Assembly: GCA_019240475.1 (NCBI GenBank)
Contig: JAFAYI010000031.1
Span: forward strand, 1 to 64,000
Direction of reading: 5' to 3'
Origin: Acidobacteriaceae bacterium
GTDB taxonomy: Bacteria > Acidobacteriota > Terriglobia > Bryobacterales > Bryobacteraceae
DNA: 64,000 nt
The translations under genes and the position numbers were made by a program. The notes beneath the pieces are model-generated. The model ran no database searches. It was not told where the DNA came from and saw only the letters and a list, made by a program, of their open reading frames with translations. Shown piece by piece: positions 8,918-17,228 of the stretch (its first letter is position 1; each line of letters starts with the position of its first letter).

Positions 8918-8945
8918 TTGGGCGCCTTTGACCGGCCGATATACT
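8918..8945 (+). promoter_or_regulatory. Putative promoter giving a leaderless larE transcript
   Basis: TTGGGC (8918-8923), a 16-bp spacer and TATACT (8940-8945) resemble a vegetative promoter. Transcription from about seven bases after the -10 would begin at the A of the ATG at 8952, so the message would lack a leader. This would explain why no Shine-Dalgarno precedes that ATG. Only the -10 is a good match. Confidence 0.35.
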
Positions 8946-8951
8946 TCGAAT

Positions 8952-9827
8952 ATGAGCACTCTTGTGATGTTGCAGGGGGCGCCGCTGGCGGATTCCGCCG
9001 AACTGGCGGCGAAGCAAGAGGAGCTGTTTGCGATTCTGCGAAGACTGCGGCGGGTGATCGTCGCTTATTCGGGCGGGACGGACTCGGCTTATCTCGCCTG
9101 GGCGGCGCGCCGGGTACTCGGGGAAGACGCAATTGCGATCACCGCGGATTCGGCATCCATTCCGGCATCGCACAAGCGCGACGCGGAAGCGTTTGCTAAG
9201 GAGTGTGGATTTCGCCACGAGTACATCGAGACCCGGGAGTTCGAAAATCCGGATTACCTGAAGAACGATAAGAATCGCTGCTTCCACTGCAAGGACGAAC
9301 TCTTCGACCGGCTGGAGAGCTACGCAGCCGAGCAGGGATACGAGCATATCGTTTACGGAGTAAATCGGGACGACCTGGGGGACTATCGTCCGGGTCAGCG
9401 CGCGGCGAAACTGCACGAGGTGAAGGCGCCCCTGGTCGAAGCCGGCCTTAGTAAAGCGGAGATCCGGGAGCTGTCGAGGCGGGGAGGCTTGTCGACTTGG
9501 GACCGTCCGGCGGCGGCGTGCCTAAGCTCGCGGATTCCCTATGGCACGCCGGTCAGTATCGAAACCATTCAGACCATCGAGCAGGGCGAGGAAGCGATCC
9601 GGGCGCTCGGGTTTCGGCAATTTCGGGTTCGATTCCATGGAGAGTTGGCGCGTATCGAAATTGCGAAGGAGGAGATGCCTCGGGCGCTAACGCCCGAAGC
9701 TGCGCAGCGGTTCACGGAGATCTTCAAGGCGCTTGGATTTTTATACGTAACGCTCGACCTGGAGGGCTACCGCCAAGGCTCGCTGAATGCGGCGTTGGGT
9801 TCTGCCGGAGGCGCCCCGACGCTCTAG
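8952..9827 (+). CDS. larE: LarE-like ATP-dependent sulfur transferase
   Basis: A 291-residue ATP-pyrophosphatase fold protein with the PP-loop SGGTDS (40-45), matching the LarE family. In lactate racemase maturation LarE adenylates the pyridinium-dicarboxylate cofactor precursor and transfers sulfur to it. Cys190 in ACLSSR corresponds to the conserved donor cysteine. Two further cysteines, Cys110 and Cys113 (NRCFHC), are also present, as in LarE proteins that hold a [4Fe-4S] cluster instead of sacrificing a side-chain sulfur. The ATG at 8952 fits the family N-terminus and a TATACT box six bases upstream. A GTG at 8910 overlapping the gyrA stop is the alternative. No larA, larB or larC gene is in the window, so its partner enzyme is unknown. 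Confidence 0.85.
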   Translation: MSTLVMLQGAPLADSAELAAKQEELFAILRRLRRVIVAYSGGTDSAYLAWAARRVLGEDAIAITADSASIPASHKRDAEAFAKECGFRHEYIETREFENPDYLKNDKNRCFHCKDELFDRLESYAAEQGYEHIVYGVNRDDLGDYRPGQRAAKLHEVKAPLVEAGLSKAEIRELSRRGGLSTWDRPAAACLSSRIPYGTPVSIETIQTIEQGEEAIRALGFRQFRVRFHGELARIEIAKEEMPRALTPEAAQRFTEIFKALGFLYVTLDLEGYRQGSLNAALGSAGGAPTL

Positions 9828-10150
9828 GCCTTGGAATCGGAACTGGGCTTCGAGTCCGAGCTCGAGGAGCTCGATGCGGTTGTGCCGCTGCCCGATTCCG
9901 AGCTCGGTTTGGCGCTAGAGCCAGAGTCCGATTTCCCCTTTTCGCCGTTGCCGGAAGCGGAGCTGCTTCCGCCTTTCGCGTAATCGGTGATGTACCAACC
10001 GCTGCCTTTAAACTGCAGCGCCGGGGCGGATACCAGACGCTCGACAACTCCGCCGCACTTGTCATGGCGGGTGAGCGGCTCGTCGGAGAACTTCTGCATC
10101 ACCTCAAACAGCTCACCGCACTGTTCGCATCGATATTCGTAAAGAGGCAT
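9824..10150 (-). CDS. FmdB-family zinc-ribbon protein
   Basis: The 108-residue protein starts MPLYEYRCEQCGELFEV, the signature of the FmdB putative regulatory family. A CxxC pair at residues 8-11 and a Cys further on (KCGG) would bind zinc. The C-terminal third is a low-complexity Ser/Gly/Lys tail, common in this family. The role of FmdB proteins is not settled; the name comes from a protein next to formamidase genes, which are absent here. It lies 17 bp after the S41-like gene on the same strand, suggesting co-transcription. Its TAG stop and the TAG stop of the convergent larE-like gene share one CTAG (9824-9827). Confidence 0.85.
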   Translation of the reverse strand: MPLYEYRCEQCGELFEVMQKFSDEPLTRHDKCGGVVERLVSAPALQFKGSGWYITDYAKGGSSSASGNGEKGKSDSGSSAKPSSESGSGTTASSSSSSDSKPSSDSKA

Positions 10151-10167
10151 TCTGGCTATCGGCCCAC

Positions 10168-11445
10168 TTAGTGCTGCGGGCTTCTTTCTTCAATCGGGTG
10201 TTGCGGGGTTATGATCGGTCCATTCGCTTCGTCGGTAAGCTGGGCAATTGTCGTCTTGCCCGTCACCAGATCGATGGATTGCTTCAAGAGGTTGTCTTCG
10301 CTGTTCTTCGGCGCGGTTCCTGGAATGGGATTGCCGTCCTGGTCGTAGTCGGGCGAGTTGTCGTTCTCGGCGAGCTGGACGGACGGGACGACGCCGGTAT
10401 CCTGAATAGCTTTCCCGCTCGGCGAATAATACTTGGCAACCGACAGAATGACCGCTCCGCCGTCATCCATCTGGATGGTCTTGCGGAGGCTCGCATCGCC
10501 ATAGCTGCGTTCGCCGACGACCTGGGCTCGTTTGTCGTCGAGAAGAGCGGCCGCTGCGATTTCAGCTCCGCCGGCGGTGGCACGGTCGGTGATGACGACC
10601 AGCGGTCCCTTCCAGACGTCGTCCGCGCCTTTTGCGTCGAACTCCTTCCGTTCCGTCTTCTGACCCTGCAGATAGGCGATTTCGCCATTTTCAAGGAACA
10701 GGTTGGCGAGCGGCACGCCTTTCTCCTGCTCACCGGTGGAGCAGTGCCGGAGGTCCAATACGATGTACTTGGCGCCCTGCTTCTTCAGATCCTGGAGTTT
10801 ATCCTTTGTCTCATCCACCCGAGCGCCCGCAAGGCTTCCGACATGCAGGTACCCAACGCTATTGGGCAGCATTTTGGCGGTCACGGCAGGGAAGGGGATA
10901 TTCGCGCGCGTCAGAGTGAGTTTTTGCGGCTCCGGATTGCGGAGCCTCAGGACCGTAATCTCGACCGTCGAGTTCGGGTCCCCGCGTAACAACTGATCGG
11001 CATAGGCCAAGGGCATGTCGCGAGTAGCGACATTGTTGATACTTTCGATCAAGTCGCCGGTGACAATGTTGGCTTTATCGGCGGGCGATCCCGGCAGCAC
11101 ATCGACTACCGCCACATAGCCGTATCGCTTCGCCACGATCAGCCCCACTCCCGCTCGCGCCGTATCCTCGCTCTTTTCGTACTGACGGTATTGGTCCGCG
11201 TTCATGTAGCTTGCAAACGGATCTACCGATTCGAGAAGCCCGTTGATGGCGCCGAGCGTGACGCTCTTCATGTCCGGTTCTTCGACGTATTCCAGCTTGA
11301 TCCGTTCGAGGACCTCGGTGTAAACCTTAAGGTGGCCATAGACATCGTCGGGGGCGACAGCGCGCCCGTTCTTTGCGCCGAGCAGGAGAAAAACGACGAC
11401 GCAGGTTGAACTGCCGACTACGGTCCACTTAAAACGATTGTTCAT
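10168..11445 (-). CDS. S41 (CtpA-like) protease homologue lacking Ser and Lys catalytic residues
   Basis: This 425-residue protein has the C-terminal-processing-protease layout. An N-terminal membrane helix (about 7-24) comes first, then an S41 N-terminal region, a PDZ domain (about 95-180, with GVGLIVAKRYGYVAVVDV), and an S41 core (about 190-370). In active CtpA/Prc the nucleophile Ser sits in GSASASE and the Lys 25 residues later in FGKG. Here the same positions read ATAGGAE (Gly292) and YGDAS (Asp317). The 25-residue spacing is kept, so the alignment is firm, and both dyad residues are gone. The fold, PDZ domain and membrane anchor are intact. A binding or scaffolding role at the envelope is the natural inference. 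It follows the propeller histidine kinase and precedes the FmdB-like gene on the same strand. Confidence 0.88.
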   Translation of the reverse strand: MNNRFKWTVVGSSTCVVVFLLLGAKNGRAVAPDDVYGHLKVYTEVLERIKLEYVEEPDMKSVTLGAINGLLESVDPFASYMNADQYRQYEKSEDTARAGVGLIVAKRYGYVAVVDVLPGSPADKANIVTGDLIESINNVATRDMPLAYADQLLRGDPNSTVEITVLRLRNPEPQKLTLTRANIPFPAVTAKMLPNSVGYLHVGSLAGARVDETKDKLQDLKKQGAKYIVLDLRHCSTGEQEKGVPLANLFLENGEIAYLQGQKTERKEFDAKGADDVWKGPLVVITDRATAGGAEIAAAALLDDKRAQVVGERSYGDASLRKTIQMDDGGAVILSVAKYYSPSGKAIQDTGVVPSVQLAENDNSPDYDQDGNPIPGTAPKNSEDNLLKQSIDLVTGKTTIAQLTDEANGPIITPQHPIEERSPQH

Positions 11446-11473
11446 TCAGGAAGGCTTTCTGAAGATTAATTAA

Positions 11474-11500
11474 AGTATATCGGACGAGAGCAAGGGCCAA
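11474..11500 (-). promoter_or_regulatory. Putative promoter of the S41-like gene
   Basis: On the minus strand, TATACT (11479 down to 11474) lies 29 bp before the ATG at 11445, with TTGGCC (11500 to 11495) upstream at a 15-bp spacing. The -10 is good, the -35 weak. It implies that the S41-like and fmdB-like genes can be transcribed independently of the kinase gene upstream. Confidence 0.35.
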
Positions 11501-11586
11501 GCGTCCGCTCGGAATCTGGTCAGCGGGCGCTCTTCCGGTTGGACGTCGGGTATCTCAAAGGGTTGCGCTCCGAAGCGTGGGGCCAA

Positions 11587-14500
11587 TTACGCCCTGAGCG
11601 GGGCCGGAGTATCGGCTTCCTCCCCGGCCAGATCCAGCGGAGAAGGGAGTTCGAAGGACGCAGTGAAGTGGAAGGTGCTGCCTTGTCCAGGCGGGCTCTC
11701 CACCCATAGGCCGCCTCCCATCATGGCTGCCAATTGATAGGAAATGGTCAGGCCGAGGCCGGTGCCTCCATACCGGCGAGTGGAGGAACAATCGGCTTGC
11801 GAGAACGCCTCGAAGATCGTCTTCTGCTTCTCGGCCGGAATGCCAATTCCGGTATCTCTGACCGCGAAATGCACAACGACATCTCCCGTGCCGCGCCGTT
11901 CCAATCCGGCCCTCAACGATACGCCCCCTTTGTTCGTAAACTTAATGGCGTTGTCGAGCAGGTTGAGCAGCACCTGCCTCAGGCGAAGTGGGTCGCCGAC
12001 GACTTCGCCGGGAATGTCTTCCGCCAGCTCCGATAGAAGGGACAAACCTTTCTGGCGCGCCCTCAGCGAGAGCGAGCGAACCAGTTCGGTAACGGCTTCC
12101 CGCAACCGGAATGGCGTCCGATCGAGGGTAAGCTTGCGGGCTTCGATCTTAGAGAAGTCGAGGATATCGTTGACAATACCGAGGAGGGAATCGGCGGAGA
12201 ATTTGACTAGTTCGAGATACTCGCGCTGTTCGGAACCGAGATCCGTGCTGAGCGTCACGTCGGTCATTCCGAGGATTCCGTTGATGGGCGTGCGAATTTC
12301 GTGGCTCATATTGGCCAGGAAATCGCTTTTGGCGCGGCTTGCGGCCTCGGCCACTTCTTTGGCGAGGATTAACTGTTCTTCGGCGCCCCGGCGCACGGCA
12401 ATCTCTTCCTGAAGCGCCGAATTGGCCTTCACCAGCTCGCTCGTTCGCTCTTTTACGCGAACCTCCAACTCGTCGCGAGACCTGCGGAGTTGCCTTTCGC
12501 TTTCCTGAAGCGCCGACGTTCGTTCATTTACCAGCAGCAGAAGTTTCCGCTCCTTCACTTTGAGCTGCTTCATGCGAAACCGGTACGCCCCGGCGAAAAG
12601 GGTGATCCCTGCAAGAGCCACCATTAAGAAAAAGGCCGTCGTCTGGTAGTAGTGCGGCTCAAGGTCGATGGAAAGAGCAGGGCCGTCTTTGCTCCAACCT
12701 TGGCCATTTCCGGCCGCGACACGGAACCGATAATCGCCGTGCGGAATGTTGGTGTAGTAAGCGGCGCGTCTCCCGCCAGCCTGGGTCCAATCTTTATCAA
12801 ATCCTTCGAGCATGTAGCGGAACTGGAGTTTTTCGGGAGCGATGAAACTGGGCGCCGTAAATTGGAACTCAAGCTGGCCTTTGCCGGGAGGAACTGTCAA
12901 GGGCTTATCCACGCCGAGTTCGCGATTGTCGACTATGACGCGCTCCAGGACCACCCGAGGCGGCTGCACATTGGCGGTTAAATTGGCAGGGTCTGTGATT
13001 GCCAAACCGGCGCTGGTCGGAAAGCAAAGCCGCCCGTCCCTGGTGCGCCAGCCGGCCGGCTGGAAAGCGCCGTTGCACTCGTGCGATTTCATGCCGTCGG
13101 CGGCGCCGTATATAGCCGGAGTAATGCTTGCGACGGTCCCATCGGCAAACGCGTTCAACTGCTTCTTGGCCACCGAGAAGACGCCCTTGTTAGAGCTCAT
13201 CCACAGATGTCCTAAGTGGTCGTCGAGAATGGCAAAAACCGAGTCGTCGTATAGCCCCTTGTAGGTCGTGTACTGTGTGAACTTGCCGTTGCGAAAGCGA
13301 TTCAGGCCTCCGCCGCTTGTCCCAAGCCACAGCGCGCCATCGGGGTCGCCCGAGATCGCCCATACAATGTCGCTCGATAAACCCTCGCGCCTAGTGTAGG
13401 CGGTGAAATGGCCATTCTGGAATTTGTTGAGGCCGCCGCCCGTACCAAGCCAGAGCGTTTGATCCTTATCTTCGAAGATCGCCCTCACGTAGTCGTTCGA
13501 TAGACCGTCGCGGGTGGTGTAGGTAATAAAGCGCTGTCCATCGAAGCGGCTCAACCCTCCTCTTGTTCCCACCCAGATGTCTCCGTTGTGATCTTTTAGG
13601 GTGCACACGACGACGTCGTTCGGCAAACCGTCCTTTGCGCCGAACTGCGTAAATTTCCCGTCTGAGAGGCGCGCTAAACCTCGGCGCGTTCCAACCCATA
13701 TATTCCGATTCCGATCCTCGACAATGGAGAACACCAGATCGTCGGGAAGGCCGTCCTTGGTGGTGTAGCTGGTTATCTTATTTCCCTTCCAGCGCATAAG
13801 GCCGCGATCGGAGCCCATCCAAATCGCTCCCACACTGTCTTCATAGACTGGAAGGATCGTATTGCTGATCAGCCCCTCCGTTGTCGAAAACGTGGTGAAA
13901 GACCCTTTCTTGAGACAATTCAAGCCGCCTCCGGCCGTTCCGATCCAAAGGCTTCCTTCCCGGTCTTCAAGAATGGCCCAGACGTCTTTTCCGACAAGCC
14001 CCTCGCCTTCCGTATAGGAGCTGAATTTCCCGTCGACCAAACGGTTCAGGCCGCCACTCCCGGTGCCGATCCAGAGGGTTCCGAGGCGATCTTCATACAG
14101 CGAAAAGATCGAGTTGTCGGTCAAGCCGTCGCGGGTTGTGAAGCGCCGCATTTCGCCGGACGGAAGACGGCGGCAAAGGCCGTCGCTGGTGCCAATCCAG
14201 AGCGCACCGCGGCGGTCGATTCGCAGCGAACGTACGAAATTGCTGCCTAATCCGTCGGTCGTGTAGAAGTTGCTGAATCGATTGCCGGACAAGCGCGACA
14301 GCCCACCATGCGTGGCGATCCACAGGTCTTGGTTACGATCGCTCGTAATGGCGAATACGGCATTGTCGGCAAGACCCTCGCTTTGGGTAAAGGCGTGAAG
14401 TTTTCCATTCTCAAACCGCAGGAGACCGCCGCCGTCGGTGCCGATCCACAGAGTGCCGCGCCGGTCTTCGTAGATAGCCCTGACGGAGCTATTCGAAAGT

Positions 14501-14946
14501 CCGTCGCGAGAGGTGTAGACCTTAAATTTGCCGTTACTTAAGCAAGAGAGTCCGCCGCCGGTTCCGATCCAGAGATTCCCGTGACTATCGACGAAAAGAG
14601 TGGTGATCTGTTCATGAGGGATGCCAGGGGAACTCTTGTCGTAAACCGTAAAACGGACGCCGTCAAAACGGGCCAGGCCTTCCTCGGTGCCTAACCAGAG
14701 ATAACCTTCGGGCGTCTGCGCGATGGCGAGGACGGAGTTCTGAGGAAGGCCCTGCGTGCTTTGCCAAACCTGATGAATGTATTGCGTAAGAGGACGATCG
14801 GGATCAAGGCTGGCCGGGGACGGCAAAGGGGTCAGGAGGAAGAGCAAAGCGAACGCTAGGAAGTGTTTGATTGAGACGGGCGCTCTTAGGGCAAAGCGAA
14901 CGAGCGCACTTTCGGGCCTCAGGCCCAAATGGCGAACACAGCTCAA
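11587..14946 (-). CDS. Histidine kinase with large extracytoplasmic beta-propeller sensor
   Basis: The 1119-residue sensor kinase starts with a signal sequence (about 26-45). It carries at least thirteen propeller blades of the Reg_prop type, each with a W(I/L/V)GT...G(L/G)LxR core (about residues 70-640), then a Y_Y_Y immunoglobulin-like domain (about 700-765). One membrane helix (about 773-793), a coiled coil, a HisKA domain with His882 in MSHEIRTPING, and an HATPase domain with DTGIGIP and GGTGLGL follow. There is no receiver domain, unlike the hybrid kinases common with this sensor. Signals of such propellers are often polysaccharide-related, but this is family knowledge only. The start codon is TTG at 14946; a second TTG at 14928 is possible. 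No response-regulator gene is adjacent. Confidence 0.9.
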   Translation of the reverse strand: MSCVRHLGLRPESALVRFALRAPVSIKHFLAFALLFLLTPLPSPASLDPDRPLTQYIHQVWQSTQGLPQNSVLAIAQTPEGYLWLGTEEGLARFDGVRFTVYDKSSPGIPHEQITTLFVDSHGNLWIGTGGGLSCLSNGKFKVYTSRDGLSNSSVRAIYEDRRGTLWIGTDGGGLLRFENGKLHAFTQSEGLADNAVFAITSDRNQDLWIATHGGLSRLSGNRFSNFYTTDGLGSNFVRSLRIDRRGALWIGTSDGLCRRLPSGEMRRFTTRDGLTDNSIFSLYEDRLGTLWIGTGSGGLNRLVDGKFSSYTEGEGLVGKDVWAILEDREGSLWIGTAGGGLNCLKKGSFTTFSTTEGLISNTILPVYEDSVGAIWMGSDRGLMRWKGNKITSYTTKDGLPDDLVFSIVEDRNRNIWVGTRRGLARLSDGKFTQFGAKDGLPNDVVVCTLKDHNGDIWVGTRGGLSRFDGQRFITYTTRDGLSNDYVRAIFEDKDQTLWLGTGGGLNKFQNGHFTAYTRREGLSSDIVWAISGDPDGALWLGTSGGGLNRFRNGKFTQYTTYKGLYDDSVFAILDDHLGHLWMSSNKGVFSVAKKQLNAFADGTVASITPAIYGAADGMKSHECNGAFQPAGWRTRDGRLCFPTSAGLAITDPANLTANVQPPRVVLERVIVDNRELGVDKPLTVPPGKGQLEFQFTAPSFIAPEKLQFRYMLEGFDKDWTQAGGRRAAYYTNIPHGDYRFRVAAGNGQGWSKDGPALSIDLEPHYYQTTAFFLMVALAGITLFAGAYRFRMKQLKVKERKLLLLVNERTSALQESERQLRRSRDELEVRVKERTSELVKANSALQEEIAVRRGAEEQLILAKEVAEAASRAKSDFLANMSHEIRTPINGILGMTDVTLSTDLGSEQREYLELVKFSADSLLGIVNDILDFSKIEARKLTLDRTPFRLREAVTELVRSLSLRARQKGLSLLSELAEDIPGEVVGDPLRLRQVLLNLLDNAIKFTNKGGVSLRAGLERRGTGDVVVHFAVRDTGIGIPAEKQKTIFEAFSQADCSSTRRYGGTGLGLTISYQLAAMMGGGLWVESPPGQGSTFHFTASFELPSPLDLAGEEADTPAPLRA

Positions 14947-15076
14947 CTTACTCTGCTCCTGTACAACGGCGATGTCTACCTTTCTATTCAGTTGATCGGC
15001 AGTCCGCGCGCCAAAGTTGAGCCCCCAAGCCCAAAAAACCCGCCGAGTTCACAAATAACCGGTTCGGCTGCCGATA

Positions 15077-15091
15077 AGGGATCTAATCCCT
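15077..15091. promoter_or_regulatory. Inverted repeat upstream of the subtilase gene
   Basis: AGGGAT-CTA-ATCCCT is a perfect 6-bp inverted repeat 60 bp before the subtilase ATG, in the 204-bp gap between that gene and the divergent kinase gene. It could be an operator or a small leader hairpin; no T-run follows. The gap holds no other feature I can name. Confidence 0.3.
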
Positions 15092-15150
15092 CGGACCTGA
15101 CGCTGAGCCTTTCGGGGCCGAAGCCGATTCATTGTTAAAGGAATAGGTGA

Positions 15151-17136
15151 ATGAAAAAACTCTCATCGACATTGCTTTTGACGGCTATAGTTTCGATGGC
15201 GGCGCCGCAGCAGCAGCCGAAATTGTCGGCAGATCTAGCGGGCGCCGATCCGCAATCCACGGTGCAGGTAATCGTGCAGTGGAAGACGACGCCGGACAAC
15301 TCCAAACATCAGAAAGTTGTAAAGCAGGGTGGAACCTGGCGTTCAACCTTACAGTCGATCAAAGGCGGCGTGTATACGGTTCCCGCTTCGGCATTGAGCA
15401 ACCTTGCCAACGATCCGGACGTGGCGTACATCGCTCCCGACCGGCCGGTGCACGCGAAGCTGGATTATACGGCCGCGGCCATCAACGCGAGCGCAAGCTG
15501 GAGCGCCGGTTGGACCGGCGGTGGAATCGGGGTTGCCGTAGTCGATAGCGGAATTAACCCGGATCCAAATCTGAGCAGCGCGGCGGGCTTGAGCAGCCGT
15601 ATCGTCTTTTCAAAAGATTTTGTGAATCCGACATTGGCGGGGATGTCGGCGGCAACGACGTCGGCGGTATCGGCGGGTCCTGGAGGCATTGCGGATGGGG
15701 TGGCTTCGACGGTGAGCGCGCTGGCCGCGCCGGTCGGCCTTGGTCCTGTTGGCCTTGGTCCTGTCGGCCCTGGTTCCGTTAGGCCCGTGGCGCCGGCGCT
15801 GCTGCTGCCGAGCGGCGTGACGGCGCCCGACCAATTCGGACATGGCGAGCACGTAGCAGGGATCATCGGAGCAAACGCTTTTAGCTCGAGCTGCCCGAAC
15901 TGCACCCGGTCTTTCGTAGGCATGGCGCCAGGGGTGAGCCTGTTGAATCTGCGCGTACTCGATCAAAATGGCTCCGGGAGCGACAGTAGCGTGATTGCCG
16001 CAATCGAGACGGCAATTCTTCTAAAGCCGGTCTATAACGTTCGGGTCATTAATTTGTCGCTTGGGCGGCCGATTTACGAGAGCTACACGCTCGATCCTTT
16101 GTGCCAAGCAGTAGAGGCTGCCTGGAAGGCCGGCATTGTTGTGGTCGTGGCGGCGGGAAACGATGGCCGCGACAATTCGTTCGGGACGCAGGGGTATGGG
16201 ACGATCACAGCCCCCGGCAACGATCCATACGTGATCACCGTTGGCGCGATGAAGACGATGTCGACCTACACGCGGACCGACGATCTGATTGCGACGTACA
16301 GTTCCAAAGGGCCGTCGCAGGTGGATCATATTGTGAAGCCGGATGTGGTGGCGCCGGGTAACCTTGTCGTGTCATTGATGGCGCCGGGGGCGACGCTCGA
16401 AACGCAGTATCCGGGCAACGACGTGCAGTTGTCCTATTATGAATCCGGTTTGAAGGGCTCGCAGTCGACGGCGACTTCGACGCACTATTTCATCCTGAGC
16501 GGCACCAGCATGGCTGCGGCGGTAGTGAGCGGCGCGGCGGCGGATTTAATCGCGGCCAACCCGGCGCTCTCGCCAGACCAAGTCAAGCTGCTGCTGATGA
16601 AAACCGCGTACAAGACGTTTCCGCCTTCGAGCACCGCGACCGACCCGACCACGGGCCAGACTTTTGTGGACTACTACGACATCTTCACTATAGGCGCCGG
16701 CTATGTCGATCTCGGAGCCGCACTGGCGTCGGCGAGAGCGGTTCCCGCGGGCGGCACGGCGCAGTCGCCCGTTGCTAACTATGACCCAAACACAGGGAAG
16801 GTGACGCTCGCTTTCGATCCGTCCTCTATTTGGGGATTGCAGAGCGTGTGGGACGAGCGAAGCGTTTGGGATGAGCAAAGTGTGTGGGGCACCCAGGCGG
16901 TATGGGGCACTTCGGTCCTAAATGGGGAGCAAGCCGTATGGGATGAACAATCGGTCTGGGGTACTCAGAGTGTCTGGGATGAGCAGAGCGTCTGGGGAAC
17001 GCAGGCTGTCTGGGGGACGCAGGCCGTATGGGGAACTCAGAGCGTTTGGGGCACGCAGAGTGTCTGGGGAACTCAGAGCGTCTGGGGAACGGCAAGCAAT
17101 TCCGCTGAGAACGTGACGATCCAGGGCGAGCGGTAG
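15151..17136 (+). CDS. Secreted subtilisin-like serine protease with VWGTQ-repeat tail
   Basis: The 661-residue S8 peptidase has a signal peptide (1-18) and an inhibitor-like propeptide region (about 30-100). The catalytic triad residues are Asp132 (VVDSGI), His231 (GHGEHVAG) and Ser453 (GTSMAAA), with oxyanion Asn337 in AAGND. Between Asp and His sits an insert containing GPVGLGPVGLGPVGPG. After the protease domain the tail (559-648) consists of fifteen consecutive hexads of the form (S/A)VW(GT/DE)Q, one of them degenerate, ending SVWGTA. Similar W-containing repeats occur in S8 peptidases of acidobacteria and myxobacteria; their role is unknown to me. An AGGAATAGGTGA ribosome site precedes the ATG. 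Likely an exported degradative enzyme. Confidence 0.93.
   Translation: MKKLSSTLLLTAIVSMAAPQQQPKLSADLAGADPQSTVQVIVQWKTTPDNSKHQKVVKQGGTWRSTLQSIKGGVYTVPASALSNLANDPDVAYIAPDRPVHAKLDYTAAAINASASWSAGWTGGGIGVAVVDSGINPDPNLSSAAGLSSRIVFSKDFVNPTLAGMSAATTSAVSAGPGGIADGVASTVSALAAPVGLGPVGLGPVGPGSVRPVAPALLLPSGVTAPDQFGHGEHVAGIIGANAFSSSCPNCTRSFVGMAPGVSLLNLRVLDQNGSGSDSSVIAAIETAILLKPVYNVRVINLSLGRPIYESYTLDPLCQAVEAAWKAGIVVVVAAGNDGRDNSFGTQGYGTITAPGNDPYVITVGAMKTMSTYTRTDDLIATYSSKGPSQVDHIVKPDVVAPGNLVVSLMAPGATLETQYPGNDVQLSYYESGLKGSQSTATSTHYFILSGTSMAAAVVSGAAADLIAANPALSPDQVKLLLMKTAYKTFPPSSTATDPTTGQTFVDYYDIFTIGAGYVDLGAALASARAVPAGGTAQSPVANYDPNTGKVTLAFDPSSIWGLQSVWDERSVWDEQSVWGTQAVWGTSVLNGEQAVWDEQSVWGTQSVWDEQSVWGTQAVWGTQAVWGTQSVWGTQSVWGTQSVWGTASNSAENVTIQGER
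16825..17094 (+). repeat. Fifteen 18-bp tandem units encoding WGTQ/WDEQ hexapeptides
   Basis: The DNA repeats with an exact 18-bp period for 270 bp at the 3' end of the subtilase gene. Fourteen of the fifteen units keep the Trp codon. One unit (encoding VLNGEQ, about 16915-16932) has lost it. Two alternating second halves, GTQ and DEQ, are mixed along the array. The units nearest the 3' end are most alike at DNA level, suggesting recent expansion there. Confidence 0.85.
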
Positions 17137-17228
17137 AGCGGGCGTATCCAGGAGTCGGGCCCGGTGCGCCACGAGAAAGCGCGCGCCGGGACACTCTTAG
17201 GCGAGAGCGTATCCTTATATAGTCAAGC

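Noticed and set aside
9374..9386. Mobile element or transfer scar around the LarE-like gene
   Set aside because: No inverted terminal repeats, target duplications or transposase remnants are seen; base composition is like the neighbours.
15147..15548. Plus-strand frame of 133 codons starting four bases before the subtilase ATG
   Set aside because: It runs in another phase through the subtilase signal and propeptide region, and the subtilase frame has the signal peptide, ribosome site and family match.
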